Shown here: positions 1-12,300 of the stretch, in pieces
How positions within the stretch are numbered: the first letter of the stretch is position 1
Layout of the letters: each line of letters begins with the position of its first letter
Assembly: GCF_026151205.1 (NCBI RefSeq)
Contig: NC_087072.1
Location: forward strand, 4,049,375-4,113,374
Direction: 5' to 3'
DNA: 64,000 nucleotides
From: Bolinopsis microptera
Taxonomy: Eukaryota > Ctenophora > Tentaculata > Lobata > Bolinopsidae
Translations under genes and position numbers: made by a program
Notes under the pieces: generated by a model
Database searches by the model: none
What the model was told of the DNA's origin: nothing
What the model saw: the letters and a program-made list of their open reading frames with translations, nothing else

Positions 1-585
1 AATGGATTTTCGTGCATGAAATAGTCCATGCTTAAACAAGCATCAGTGATTTCTAGCTTTGTGGAAACCTTTTTTATCAAACTACCCCGGTCCTGCATTT
101 CAGTGTTAACTTTTACAAGCCATTCGGCGTGAAGTGGTTTGATCTTAGACAACGTTAGGTTAACCTTAACATCACGTGGAGCTTTCCTAGCACTGTTTCA
201 TTACCTCCCCTCAGTAATATGAACTATAACAACGTCGGACAATGTCCTTGGCAACACAATTTACCGTAATATCTAGAGGCTGGAACAAGTTTGTCATGTT
301 GGCGGGGACTAGCGCATGAACTATGTTGTCATATACTAGTAAAGTTTTCTGTGCCTCGGGCAGACCAAGGAGAACCTTTCCGTCGTTAACTTACGGCACA
401 ATAAAGTTCTCATAGTTGTCATATTCTGGGTAAAGAGTTCGAAATGGAAAAATTTTTGAAAAAATTTCAACGGACTTTAACTTGGACGGACATTAATTGA
501 ACGGACTTTATTTGAACTGACATTAAGATGAACGCTAGGGCCTCCAGCGTTCAAGTAATGTCCGTCCAAATAAGGTCCAATAAGG
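1..585. mobile_element. pogo/DDE_1-type DNA transposon copy 1, right part only
   Basis: This is the right-hand part of an element that enters from the left edge of the window. It ends in TCCGTCCAAATAAGG followed by a TA at 586-587. Nearly the same sequence recurs at 34622-35254, where the minus strand encodes the C-terminal part of a DDE_1 (pogo/jerky-like) transposase, so the same decayed coding remnant lies here at about 1-370 (minus). The terminal motif is shared by copies at 34371 and 36527, whose ends are flanked by TA. I infer a defective, internally deleted copy. Confidence 0.8.
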
Positions 586-587
586 TA

Positions 588-1602
588 GTCGTAATTTATT
601 ACAACATACTAACAGTAACATAGCACGTAGGCAGTAGCATAGTAGCTTGGGTTATTGTCTAGAATTGGAACTTGGAAGGGTTATCATCTCCACTTTCACC
701 ACTGAAAGTGAAGTGTTTAAAAAAACTAAGACATTTGAATTTATCTCGCTTTGGCTTAGTAAGCTGAAATATCATTCACATGACCGACACAGGAAATCAA
801 CGTGGTTAAGCGGTCTGCGGTTATTTTGTATTTTTAATAAACAGCTATTATTGCTAGTAATTCCAACAGTCATAACCAGTTCATTTTCGTCATTTGTAGC
901 TCTGCTATCGATGACAGCTGCAGTAGATCATAAATATTTTGTAGTAAAACGTATGACTCTGTTTTTAGATTAAAATGAGGTAATTTGTACCGTACAGAGC
1001 ACACATTATTCTTAATGATACAGTGTACTAGTTCAGAAGTCTCCAGCACTCAAGTAGTTATAATCTATCTTAAATCTTTAATACCCATTCAATTAGATCA
1101 AACTTTTCGGTCTAATATCATAATTTCTTTTTATAGCAATTTGATCATATCTATGATCATATCTTTGCTAAATTTGTTGACAGAATATTTGTTCATCAGT
1201 CCTTACTCAAGCATTCGTAAAACAGCGTTGAAATGTTTAATTTTTGTATTTTGTATTTCTAAAATCGAAACATTATTTACATATTAAATCAGCAAAACTT
1301 CTTGCTCATAAGTCATAAGTCAATAAAGAGAAGACTTTTTTCGTCTAGTTACTGTATGCTCCAAACTTGTAGACTATTTTATAGTAGAGTTATAGTTTGC
1401 TTGCAGTTTGCTTACATTTAAGCTTTGAAATTATTTAAAACTCGGTTGAAATCTTACTTAGAATGAAATTAGGCTGGTTTAAATATTTAAACTAAACCAA
1501 AATTTATAACCATATTTTACTTGAACCCAAAATATTTTAAAATCTATTAATAAACCTATAAATGATATAGCAAACAGAACAATATAATAATATCATTTGT
1601 AG
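588..1602. other. intergenic or upstream intron sequence, no gene recognised
   Basis: AT-rich sequence. Two open frames of about 100 codons on the plus strand (647-973 and 985-1287) match nothing I recognise and have no flanking splice sites that join them convincingly to the gene at 1618. A TTTGTAG acceptor-like site ends at 1602, so this stretch could be a 5' intron of that gene. Confidence 0.4.
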
Positions 1603-1617
1603 GATACATTTTTGGGT

Positions 1618-2607
1618 ATGATCAGCAACAAAGCACCGATGACCGCTCCCTGGGGAACACACAAATTTATGGAACCACGTACCTACGCACCCAAGTTTCA
1701 TCAACCGCAGAAACTAAGGCACATCGATCAAAACAGTACCCTGGATTTGGGCTGGGAAAATGTGAAGCCAAGAGACAAACCAAAGACAGTGGTAGATGAG
1801 ATGAAGGAAACTCTGGAGAAAATCAATGGTCTTTTAACTGATCTAGGGAGCAGGGCCAAAACCAACTCTCACATTGCTCGAAATGCGGAAATGAAGAAGA
1901 TAGACACAGAATTAAGGCCTATGAGGGACAGTACAATAAACTCCTGTCTGGAATCTTTGTGTGACGATATCTCAGTAGTCACAGATCAGCTGAAACAACT
2001 GTCACCAACGCTTCATCACCGTCAGCTAACATCACAAGACAGACTATCAAGCAACAAGATGGTGAGTGAAGCAGTGGACACGTTGGACACGGTGGACACA
2101 CCCACAACCGACCTAACACACTCCAGAAAAAGCTCTGTCTCAACGCTAAACTCACATATATCATTAATGGCTATCTCCCTTGAGGAACAGACCAATGAAA
2201 GTCCTCCAACCTCAACAGAAACAGACTCATCAGACACCGTGATGGCCACGGCAACCACAAGAAAAAGGTCTAGGTCATGTTCAGGAACGAGAAACCAAAG
2301 TGTGACATATCACAGAGGCAGCGAGATCTCCAATGAAGTTAGCATGCACCGGTCAAATTTCAGCTGTATTGCCGACTTATGTGGATACGGAGGTTGCATA
2401 TCCAGGATAGAGAATCGGACCACCAGTCAAGTCTCTAAATCAACAAGCTCCTTCTCTATCAGGCCTAACAAGGAGGAGTGTAAACCTAGAGGTGTTTACT
2501 TTTCAGAGTACCCACCGCAGCGAGGCAGTGTCAAGTTTGATGGCATTTTTCACGACGATATTACTGCGTTACTAGACGATACGGCTAGGGGTTTGCTTGT
2601 GCTTTGA
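1618..2607 (+). CDS. orphan serine/threonine-rich protein, 329 aa
   Basis: A continuous frame of 330 codons ending in TGA. The first ATG is at 1618; the frame stays open upstream to an acceptor-like TTTGTAG ending at 1602, so this may be the last exon of a longer gene. The first 60 residues are rich in Pro, His and Lys. Residues about 58-85 look amphipathic and may form a short helix or coiled coil. The centre (about 120-230) is rich in Ser, Thr and Asp and probably disordered, with a basic RKRSRS patch. The C-terminus is more conserved in character (YFSEYPP, FDGIFHDDITALLDD). There is no signal peptide or membrane segment. I do not recognise the family. It is convergent with the testican-like gene, only 192 bases away. 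Codon-like composition and length make it a probable real gene; its function is unknown. Confidence 0.6.
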   Translation: MISNKAPMTAPWGTHKFMEPRTYAPKFHQPQKLRHIDQNSTLDLGWENVKPRDKPKTVVDEMKETLEKINGLLTDLGSRAKTNSHIARNAEMKKIDTELRPMRDSTINSCLESLCDDISVVTDQLKQLSPTLHHRQLTSQDRLSSNKMVSEAVDTLDTVDTPTTDLTHSRKSSVSTLNSHISLMAISLEEQTNESPPTSTETDSSDTVMATATTRKRSRSCSGTRNQSVTYHRGSEISNEVSMHRSNFSCIADLCGYGGCISRIENRTTSQVSKSTSSFSIRPNKEECKPRGVYFSEYPPQRGSVKFDGIFHDDITALLDDTARGLLVL

Positions 2608-2799
2608 GTGGACCAAACATCAAAATAGACAACGGAATAAGTAAAACAAATGTAATTCAAAGACTAAGAGTCATTCAAAGACTAAGAGTGTTATCAAGTC
2701 GCACGAATAAGTCAGTACGACTGATTATAAAAGGACAGCTCCAGATAACGCTCTCTCCCAGCGGAGCATATCACCAACCTAACAATTCCTCTGCCACAC

Positions 2800-5700
2800 C
2801 TAGTAGTTATCACACGTGAAGTCGTCAGATTTACGCCCGAGGGAGCGTTTCTCTGTTTTACAGGCGGGAGATGTGCACCAGCAGAACTGCTCGCGGCACT
2901 GAACAGGAAGACAGTAGCCTTCCTTTGAGCAGGATGGGTGGTAGTTGCTTGCTCCTGAGAGGTTTATATTAGGTTCATATCATGTTCATATTATGTATAA
3001 AGACTAGAATACCGGCGAACTTACGTGCCCGTTAGATATTCAGGAGTATTGAATTAGATATTTTTGAGTTGGGACAATTGAATCTTTGGAGTTCGGTAGA
3101 TACATTTTCAAGGACGGAGTTGATTGAATAATTGATGATTTAACGACGCAGTGTACGCTTAATTATCAGGACAAAACTGTGACTTTTATATTCTGCAGCA
3201 TACCTCTCCTGATAAATCAACAAACATTGCTGTTTGTAAACAAAATAGTACTCAAATTATGTTTGTCTAGTCTAAACTGGAGTTAAACGACATACCTTTT
3301 CCTCTAGCCTTGGCGGCTTTTGCACGAAGTCTGTCACAAGGCATCAACCCTGAAATGTTTGATTTGATTTCATCTCGTTTATAACGGTTCGGATCAAAAA
3401 CCCGTCGGAAATTCAATTATATTTACATCATTTCAATTTGACACAATGGAAAATTCTGCAGGAGCCATAGCAATGTATAATATCACCCTGTCTAGAACTG
3501 CGATAACTTAATCAGTATGGTGTCACTTGTAACTATTTGATCAGTTTTCACGACAATTGTGAGGTCATGATTTCCAAATGTAAACTAGATTACGCGAAGT
3601 AGACTCATCTAGTTTTCCAAATGTAAACTAGATTACACGAATTAAGTAGACTCATCTAGTTTTCCAAATGTAAACTAGATTACACGAATTAAGTAGACTC
3701 ATCTATTTTTCCAAATGTAAACTAGATTACACGAATTAAGTAGACTCATCTAGTTTTCCAAATGTAAACTAGATTACGCGAAGTAGACTCACTGATGTGG
3801 ATCTCGAAGCATTCTCCCCACTCGCCGATGGAGAGGAGCTGGTTCTTGTCGGTGTCACAAAGTCTGTAGAACTCAGAAACACAGTGCTCGTACGGGTTCT
3901 CAGCTACCTTCTTCAGCTCTCCCCATTCCAGTACCTGATATGTGAGAATTGTTAACATTCTGATACATCCCCATAGTAGGGATCGTTCAGAAATTGCGTT
4001 AGACAGCCTAAGGTGGAAAGGGTTTGGAAAAGCATTGTAAAATGTAAATTTTACACAATAGCTATATATTATAACCCTTACAGAGGGGGACAAGGTCTGA
4101 AATGACTAAAATGGCTGATTTGATTATATGAACCGTATCTGCAACCAGGTCAGGTGTTGGAAGGAATTTGGGTAAAGATAAGATCTAACATTTTATCTCG
4201 CATTCCAAAGCGCAATATTTATGGTAAGTTCTAATAGAATGACAATGAATATTATATTATCCACAAACAATAATTAGCACCCTGTTAGTCACCATTCACC
4301 AATGACCTACTCCTGATAAAATATTAACCAAATTCTACTGTACAGCACCTCTGTTCCCGTATATTCGCCAAATTTTCATAACAAATAACAATCCACGTAC
4401 CATATCGTCAGTTGTGTCCAAAGACCGGAACATGACCATGAGCACACCTTGGTGGTCCAAATCTGCAACTCTGCAGAAGTGAAACAATGACACTTAAATT
4501 TAAATCAAACTGAGACAAAAAAGGTTTTGATCAAAGATTCTAGATACAAAAAAAGTTAATTGTGTTTTGCAGACCATAGTGGTCCAAACTGTTTAATTTT
4601 CTGTTCATCATCTTAAAATTCAAGAATGTATTGGTATTTTTAAGAATCACTAACCTTTTATAATCGGAGGGTGAGTCCTCTTTCTCAATCATGTCAAACC
4701 ATTCAACAAATCTGTACTTGAATCCGTCAAAATCTTCCGCAGTGCAATCTGATCGAGTATGTGTTTTTAGAAAAACTTCGCCTTCCAAGAAACAACGCAC
4801 GAAATTGCATATCCGTATCAGTGAGATGCTGATTCAATTACAGAATTACCGGATAATGATATCAGAAAAATGTACGATTCAAGTCAAAATTGCGAAGGTT
4901 TTGAAAGCTCAAATTAAACGATCGCTAAAAATGTGGAGATAAGATCAACATTCTTTTTGTCCTCCGAATCTAAGTTTATGAGTCTTGTTAAGTGCCAGAG
5001 AAACAATTAACACTATGGCTATAAGTATAATGTTAAAAGCAGATTTTGGGGGAAGTTTGGATTTAAATACAAGATTATGCATGGTTGGTAAAATGGCAAA
5101 ACACTGAAAACCTCCGTACCTTCCATGCAAGGACCGTTGTGATCCTTGAAGATCTTCCTCTTGTAACGCTGAGCATTACATCTCATCTCACACGTGTTCC
5201 TGTAGGACATTCCGTCAGTACCACACAGACACTTGTCTCCACGGTTACTGCATACAAACCTGCACCCTGGGGAGTTAGATCCGTGAATATCATTAGGCTG
5301 TAAAGTTTTAATAGAGTTGACAAAAGTCAAGAACTAACAAGGTCTAACTTTTACGTGGAATGGTCTGTCGCAAGTTTCTAAAGGATTGATGGAGATGAGA
5401 GGACCATTAAGAGAATATAATCAAAAATTATTTACCATTATAAATTACTTTTTGCTGTATTAAGACCAGACAAAATTTCTATTTAAAATATTACTTTTAT
5501 AAATATAACTTAATAGTACGTTTAAAAAATTTGGTGAACTGTTTTCATTTGATTGTAGTTGTACGTGAGGCTAAATTCAAAACCGAACTGAGAAGGGTAA
5601 ACTTTTAAATTATTGGTTAAAATCAAAGTCGGCGTTTTTGGCATCATTCACTGTCCTGAATTCACACCTTTTATTTACAACCTCTTGGAGCCCCATGCTA

Positions 5701-5985
5701 GTTTAAGTTAATTATGCCAGAGTCCCAGTTTCGTTTATTTTCTAATTCTGCCGCCAAACTTTTTCAGTGGCCTTTACAATTACATAAAGTTAAAATGTAC
5801 TTGTAGAGAAGCAGTCACTAAAAATGAACAATTAGTAAACTCAAAATTAGTTAACAATTAGTTAACAATTACAAATTAGTAAACTCACTGATATCAGCTC
5901 CGCTCTCACAGGCTGGTTCCTCATCCTGAGCCTGGACAATAGCTCCTAGTACCACAATCAGCAGCAACGATAAAACACGATACAT
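2800..5985 (-). CDS. secreted SPARC/testican-like protein (Kazal - EC - thyroglobulin type-1), complete 6-exon model, 234 aa
   Basis: Exons on the minus strand: 5985-5889, 5266-5120, 4748-4655, 4470-4401, 3934-3793, 2954-2800. All introns are GT-AG and phases match, giving 705 coding bases. Residues 1-19 are a clear signal peptide (MYRVLSLLLIVVLGAIVQA). Residues 34-82 form a Kazal/follistatin-like domain with the CGTDG..Y.N.C.M.C pattern. Residues 83-183 resemble the SPARC extracellular calcium-binding (EC) domain, including EHCVSEFYRLCD and a good EF-hand loop, DTDKNQLLSIGE. Residues 184-234 are a thyroglobulin type-1 domain (YCLPVQC, FCWC) ending at the stop. This domain order is that of testicans (SPOCK), extracellular matrix proteoglycan cores. 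At 234 residues it is much shorter than vertebrate testicans and lacks a visible acidic or glycosaminoglycan-attachment tail. I chose the second-exon acceptor at 5267 because the stronger-looking one at 5298 would break the frame. Family membership is firm; orthology is inferred. Confidence 0.88.
3556..3792. repeat. 47-bp minisatellite abutting a splice donor of the testican-like gene
   Basis: About five copies of a 47-bp unit containing TAGACTCATCTAGTTTTCC and AAACTAGATTAC. On the minus strand the first copy starts within the intron donor itself (GTGAGTCTACTT) next to exon 5, which ends at 3793; later copies carry ATGAGTCTACTT at the same place. The array lies wholly inside intron 5. Confidence 0.95.
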
Positions 5986-8900
5986 GACTACACAAACCCT
6001 CTGATAAAAGTAAAGGTGGTGAATGTTTGGGGTAAGGGCTGCTGGTCGCAATCGTCAAGCAATCGGGGCAAGATCGCCCAGACCGCAGTGTTAAGTTGGC
6101 ATGCAGGCGTTTAAAAGATAGTTTGAAATGAACTTCTGGAGGCGTTCAGCAGCTTGCTGATGTAAAACAGAGCGGAAGTTGTTTACACACGGTTACGAGT
6201 ACTATGAAGTATGAAGTGTTGGCTGTGAGTCAAGAAGTCGATCATTGATTTAGGGGCCGAAGGTATTTCATTCCATTGTTTGATTAAATCAATTCGACCT
6301 AAGTACGAGACAAAGACCGATTAAATGGGGTATACGGCTACATCAATAGGTATGTTGATAAAAAATACCAACACGACGGATCCAAATTAACGGTCAATAA
6401 AGAAAATCAGATTCAGTTATCAAATCTCGTGAAATTGATTACTCTTAAAACAAAATTCGCACCACGAAGGAGCGGCCCGACAAATTGGAAATGATACACC
6501 CAACAAACTAGAACGTAACACAGTGACCTTTCTTGTCTACTGTCCAGTGTCCAGGGCAGGGCCGTATATATAATCGTATTATTTCCAATCCCTTTTGGGA
6601 TGAGTGTAAGACCCGGTATACACTTACCACACAGCCGGAATGCTATAAAACCTATGAGGGTACCTATCTCTAGGGGACACAAAGTTGAAAGTATTACCAC
6701 CAATTACGAAACAGGTAGGTCAAACTCAAATCAGTTAATTGTCATCGGTACGTAAGTAGACCGTGGTGGCAATTAATCTTAATGAATGAGGGTGAGGAAA
6801 AATTAAATTGAGGTTCGATACTTATATTTATAACAGTGGGCAGTAAACAAATATTTGCGGCTTAACTAAATGCACATTTTGATGATTTAAATGGTGATGA
6901 CCTTTTGAAAAAACTTTAGGACAAACTCATGAACATTGGCTTCGTCGCATGTGTTTCGGCTAAAACTCCCAACTTCACATTTCCGCCCGTCGGCATTAAA
7001 TTTCAAGATCACGGTAAAAAGAGACTAATGCTTGCAGTGTTGCAAAAAATAGTAGAAAAAAATTTGAAATAATTTCATTAAACAGCTCGCAGAAATAAAA
7101 TAAATGATACATCTAATTGTTTTTCAGGTGTTCCTAATAATGCGGTCCTTGTTTCACCGCTTGAGCGAGCAATATTTCACATCCAAATTGTAACAGAAAT
7201 TTGATCATTGCAACCATTTCTCGTAACTTTCTGGTTTCATAAATAGGCATAGAATCGAAAAAACACACGGAAAAGATATAAGAACGAACGATAAGATTTT
7301 TAACATTTCAATCAAAGACCAGATGGAAAGGTGCCTCAGTCACCAGATGGGATACAATATTCCGCTTTTATAACGTGGCCAACGTGTACAACGTGGTCTA
7401 CCTTTACCTATTTTGAGGGGAGTTTTGTAATGGGTGACAACAACTTCTCCCAATGGGACCCAGTTCTCACACAGTTAACAGGGCACCCAATCAGCTTAAT
7501 TGGGTAGTGGGTACCCAATCAGCCTAAATATTAAAACAGCATATTCACCCAGGCCATATTACGACTGCAACCTAATACGATACCATCAGATAATCAGGTT
7601 AGGTCGACTGGTTGAGAGTCTCGTGTCTGCTTGAGGAGCATTTAAAGATTTAATGCTTAGCACTATCAGTTGGAACGAAATAACATCCTAACATTTCGTT
7701 CATATGATGCTATCGTGATAACCTGATTCGTGTGCAATTATTTTTATTTAATTTAATTTTTTTAATTTAATTTAATTTTTATTTCACTTGCACTATATAA
7801 ACAAGCCTGTGGTTTTATCTGGAGGCAGAGTCCCAGGATTTTTGCACCCAGTCCTTAATAATATTTTTTGTAATGCTGTGGAAAATGTATCGAAAGTGAA
7901 TTGTGTTATGCTTGAGGCAGAGGAGGTGCTTCTAACGCAAATCTACAACTTTAGTGACAGCATTATCCCTAGGATACATGGTATCCAGAATGGGTCCGTG
8001 GGTAACACATGACTGACATGAGTCGGACCAGAGTCGCCCAATCGGGTCAGCGTAGTTATTAATTATGAAGGAAAAATGTGAACATCTCTAAGTTAAAGAA
8101 ATTAAAGTCAGTCGCAGGAAGAAAGACTGCTGGTCCACGTCTTGTGCATGAGTGTAGGTACAAACTTAGTTCAACCATATCTAAGGCCCATAATATGTTA
8201 CCCCAGATGTGATCCTTACCTTAAGCCCAACATGCCTAGCTGAGACGACATCTCTTTTAAGTAGATGTATCACAACATTTGCAAATACCTCAAATTGACA
8301 CTTGATAATCGTTAAGTTGAATAGAAAGTAAAAAAGTAGAACATCAGGCTACCCGGTACTGTTGCAATTCGTTTAGGGTGGCCTAATGGCTGCACATTTG
8401 GGTCTCAAGGTGGCTCTCGGGTGCAAATTTCACTTTTATTTCCTTCCACATCTTATTAACATTAGTCTTATAATTTAGGCTTTAGCAAACATTTTAGGAA
8501 CCGACAATGAAAAATTTAAAAGATCTTTTGCCGGGCATGTTGTTTATAAATGAATTAAAGTATATACCGTTTATTACATGAAAAATGTAAAGAATCACCA
8601 GGATTTAACAATGCTTCACATAACAATAAACCAACAAAATACGACAAAATGATAAGGTTTTAACGATTCCAAATTCTAGTGAAAAGAAACAAATTAGTAA
8701 TGTGACGAAGGAACCATTTACATAACATATTAGAAATCTTTAAAAGTCACAATGATCATCGTTTAGTAATAATATAAACCTCGAAACTTTAAACAAAGTA
8801 AAGAGCAATATAATTTACAATAAATATCTATGTAGGAGGCTAGGGAGCTTGGAAATTATAGTAAATCCGGGAAACAAAATCATTATTCAAAACAAAATCA

Positions 8901-9395
8901 TTGTTCATAACTCTTTCATAACTAGTTTCTTTGTTTATTACTATATTGTATGCAGAAACCTCCCTCTAAAAATGATGACTAAAAATAGAAATATTTCACA
9001 CGATGGCATGACACGCCTATATAAAAGATAACCTTCAACCCGGCTATATCACCAACTAACCAAAGCAAGTATTTTCGACTATTGTCTGTCAATCCGTTGT
9101 CACTGTAATCGCAAGGCGATCACCGCACTTAACGTTTGTAACATTTCATTGTGATCACCGAGGACTGAACAACCCTTACCCGCACTAATCTCAGTGTCTG
9201 TATGAGAAGAGTTTGACAGTGGATTGATTTAATAACGTTAATTGACATGTTAATCAGTTCCCGAGCTCGTAGCTCTCATGCGCGGCGCGGTAACTTACGG
9301 TAACGCGCGGTTAGGCGGCTCCCTACTAATCACTCGTCTGAGCGAAAGGAATTAGATGAGCATCTCTGTAGATGTTTGACGGTGGTTTGTTAGCA
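5986..9395. other. intergenic region between the testican-like and K2P genes
   Basis: I see no gene here. The right part of the gap is AT-rich, with low-complexity ATTTAATTT runs near 7740-7785. A few open frames under 100 codons (for example 6413-6703 minus and 7788-8012 plus) have no recognisable motifs. The promoter of the testican-like gene must lie just above 5985, but no TATA-like box is convincing. Confidence 0.5.
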
Positions 9396-12300
9396 TTATG
9401 ACACAGCATCTGCACTAGCTTCAGTTATAGAAATAAGATTAGTATCTCTGCAGACGTTTGACGAGCGTGTGTTTTGAGATTCCTTTACTTTTATCACTCC
9501 ATTAATCGGCCTTAGTGTTTTTACTTTAGTCATAGTCTTTCTCTGAATTTTCCTACACTTGATATCAAACCATTTTCTCGGTTTACCAAACACTTTACGG
9601 TACATTTGGAAGAAGAAAGAAGTCACAGAAATACCGAAAGGGAGGAGGAAGAACCCGACACAAAGCACGTTAACAACACTGGGAATGTGGGAAGGCTGCT
9701 CGCTTACATCCCGGAATTCGTCCCCGAAACCAACTGATGTGAACCTTATCACCTGCCAGTAGATCTCGTCTACTATTGACTTCTGCTGCTGAAATGAGAC
9801 AAGGGATTTGGTCAGGACCAGTAAAATAACAAGTGGAACAAGTAGGGATAAGACGATTAACACAGGTTTATAATTATATACTTATAGTGTTTACATAGTG
9901 TTAATCTTAGACAAGAGAATTCGCGTACAAGATAGACACTATAAATGAATAGGCTTATGAAGCTTATTTTCGCTCTGTATTCAGATAAAAGTTTAAATAT
10001 TAACATACAATCAAAAAAATTACCATTCAAATTTCAATTGACATTCAATTTAACTTCAATGGACATTCAATTGACATTCAATTGACATGATACACTTTTA
10101 CCCACAATTATATAATACGCAATATTTGGCGCGAACATGGATTTTAGCCGGCCACAGAACAACTAAGCTGCTGGAATTCGGATAAAGTTTGTGAGTTCTC
10201 TGAAAGAAATGCTTAGAGTGCAACTAAGAATACAACAGATGCAGAATTTATGCAGAATTTAGGCAGAATTTAGGCAGAATTTATGCAGAATTTATGCAGA
10301 ATTTATGCGAGAATATATAATTATATGCAGGAATATACAGGGTGGGCCAAACGTCAGTGGGCATACGTTGGCCTTAATACTAATAGCTCCACCATGTTTT
10401 ATATTTGAGAGCAGTTGCTTTGCAGATGGTACTTACTGGCTCGAGGATTCCGTCGTCAAAATTTGAAAATTCGAATATTTTAGACCACGCCCATTCAATA
10501 TTAAAACACCTATACTGTTTTCTCTGAACATGCTGAACGCCTAATTGTTTCAAAAACAGATTAGAAATGACGAAGTTATCAAGCATTTTCTGTATCTCGT
10601 TAACAGAATTGACTGGATGATTATGTGACACCGTGACACGACACCTTAATTGGGCAATGGGCACCCTTAACAATTCCCATAATGTTTAACGGGGTCACCT
10701 AATCAAGTGATTAGGTGAACCAATCACCTGATCACACGTAATGAATAAACTCGTTATGACTCGTTATGCTTCATATCTCGGTCATCTGAGAAGCTACAGT
10801 TCTAATTTTTTAGGACAAACGTAATTCGAATGGCCAAACACAATTCAATAAAATTTAGTTCGATCTGACTATCCAAACTATCAAATAAATGCAAAAATGA
10901 ACCTTCATTTGAAAAAAATGAAATCGAATATTTTTCGATTTGACAAATTCCTCGAACCAGTGGTGGTAGTAAGTCATACCAGAAAGAATTATTTCAATTG
11001 AGCAATCGCCAATCAGTGACTGAGCTATTAAGGCCAACGTATGCCCACTGACTTTTGGCCCACCCTGTATGTATTTATGCAGAATGCATAGAAAGCAAGA
11101 AATGTTGAATATGTAAGGGTGTGAACCATTTCATGCATAGCCGGAAGATCGGTTAACCTGGAGAATGGGATATTTTTTAATGATTAATGATAACTTGCAG
11201 TTGAGATGCTATTTTTAGGCAAACACTATTTAAACTTGCAACAATGCTTTTTTGGTGAAAACTTGCGCTTCGATAATGCTGTTTTTTTGGATAAAACGTG
11301 CGCTTAGACAATGCTATTTTTAGTAACAATTTTCTACCTCGCTATCATCTCCCCGATGAATTTTGGGATGCTTGTGGGGCTTCTTCTGGAAGGGCATAAT
11401 TTGCAAGCATTTTGGATTTTTTGGCGGCTGTTATTAAAATAAAATAAAATATTTGCTGAAACTGAAATTTTCAGTTTTGAATGAAAACATGCGGTTTGTA
11501 GACTATATCGAATTTACGTAGTCTCAAATCAACATAAAAGCGTGGTAAACCGAAATTCCAAATTAAATAATGCAATGACTCAGTCGTGACTGTAGTCTGG
11601 CAATAGTCTATTTTATTTGTACCTGTATAGGTGTCCACAGAAATATAAGGATAAGGAGGTAAGACCAGAGAATTAGGTTAGCTAGGAACAGCTTGGTGAA
11701 CAATCTAACCACATCTCCTGGGTTCTTTCTGAAACGCAGAGTATCAGCTACAACTTACTACACTGCATGTGACAAATCCAAAACTTTAAAAACAGCTTTC
11801 GACAGTTAGACTTAGAAATAAATTAAATTAAACGGGGCCTACTAATATCGCAATAGATTTTACGAATGAAATTTGTCAAATAATAATTTGTATAATAATA
11901 TGTTTCAACGTAAGTTTGTCAATGTAATAACGATATTTTTTATTTTTTACCAGACCGAGAAAGAGATTAAAACTTACCTGAGACAAGTAAATACAAGGTT
12001 ACAAAACGCATCCAAAACATTAGAAATAGCCAAGTAAGCGTAGCTGAGGTAGACTGCGTAAATAGGAATACCCAACATAGCATACACTACTGATACAGCT
12101 TTAGAGAGGTAGCCATGAGGCGAGGTTACTCCGTACCCTACAGACAGAGGAAACCATTTTCAGAGATATTGAATAATACGATATTGCAAAAATTAGTTAA
12201 AGTTTCCATCCCTATCAGGAACTAAAAAATAAGAATAAAGTATATTATGTTGATAATTAGATGGCGTGGAAAGAAACAAGTCCTCTAAGAAAGAGGAGCT

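Noticed and set aside
5298-5330. Acceptor TTTACAG at 5298 for the Kazal exon
   Set aside because: Its phase would create an immediate stop after exon 1; the CCCCAG acceptor at 5267 keeps the frame.
10380-11037. Minus-strand frames within the mariner-like MITE as genes
   Set aside because: Related frames in copies B, C and D are shifted or stopped at different places, so they are not maintained.
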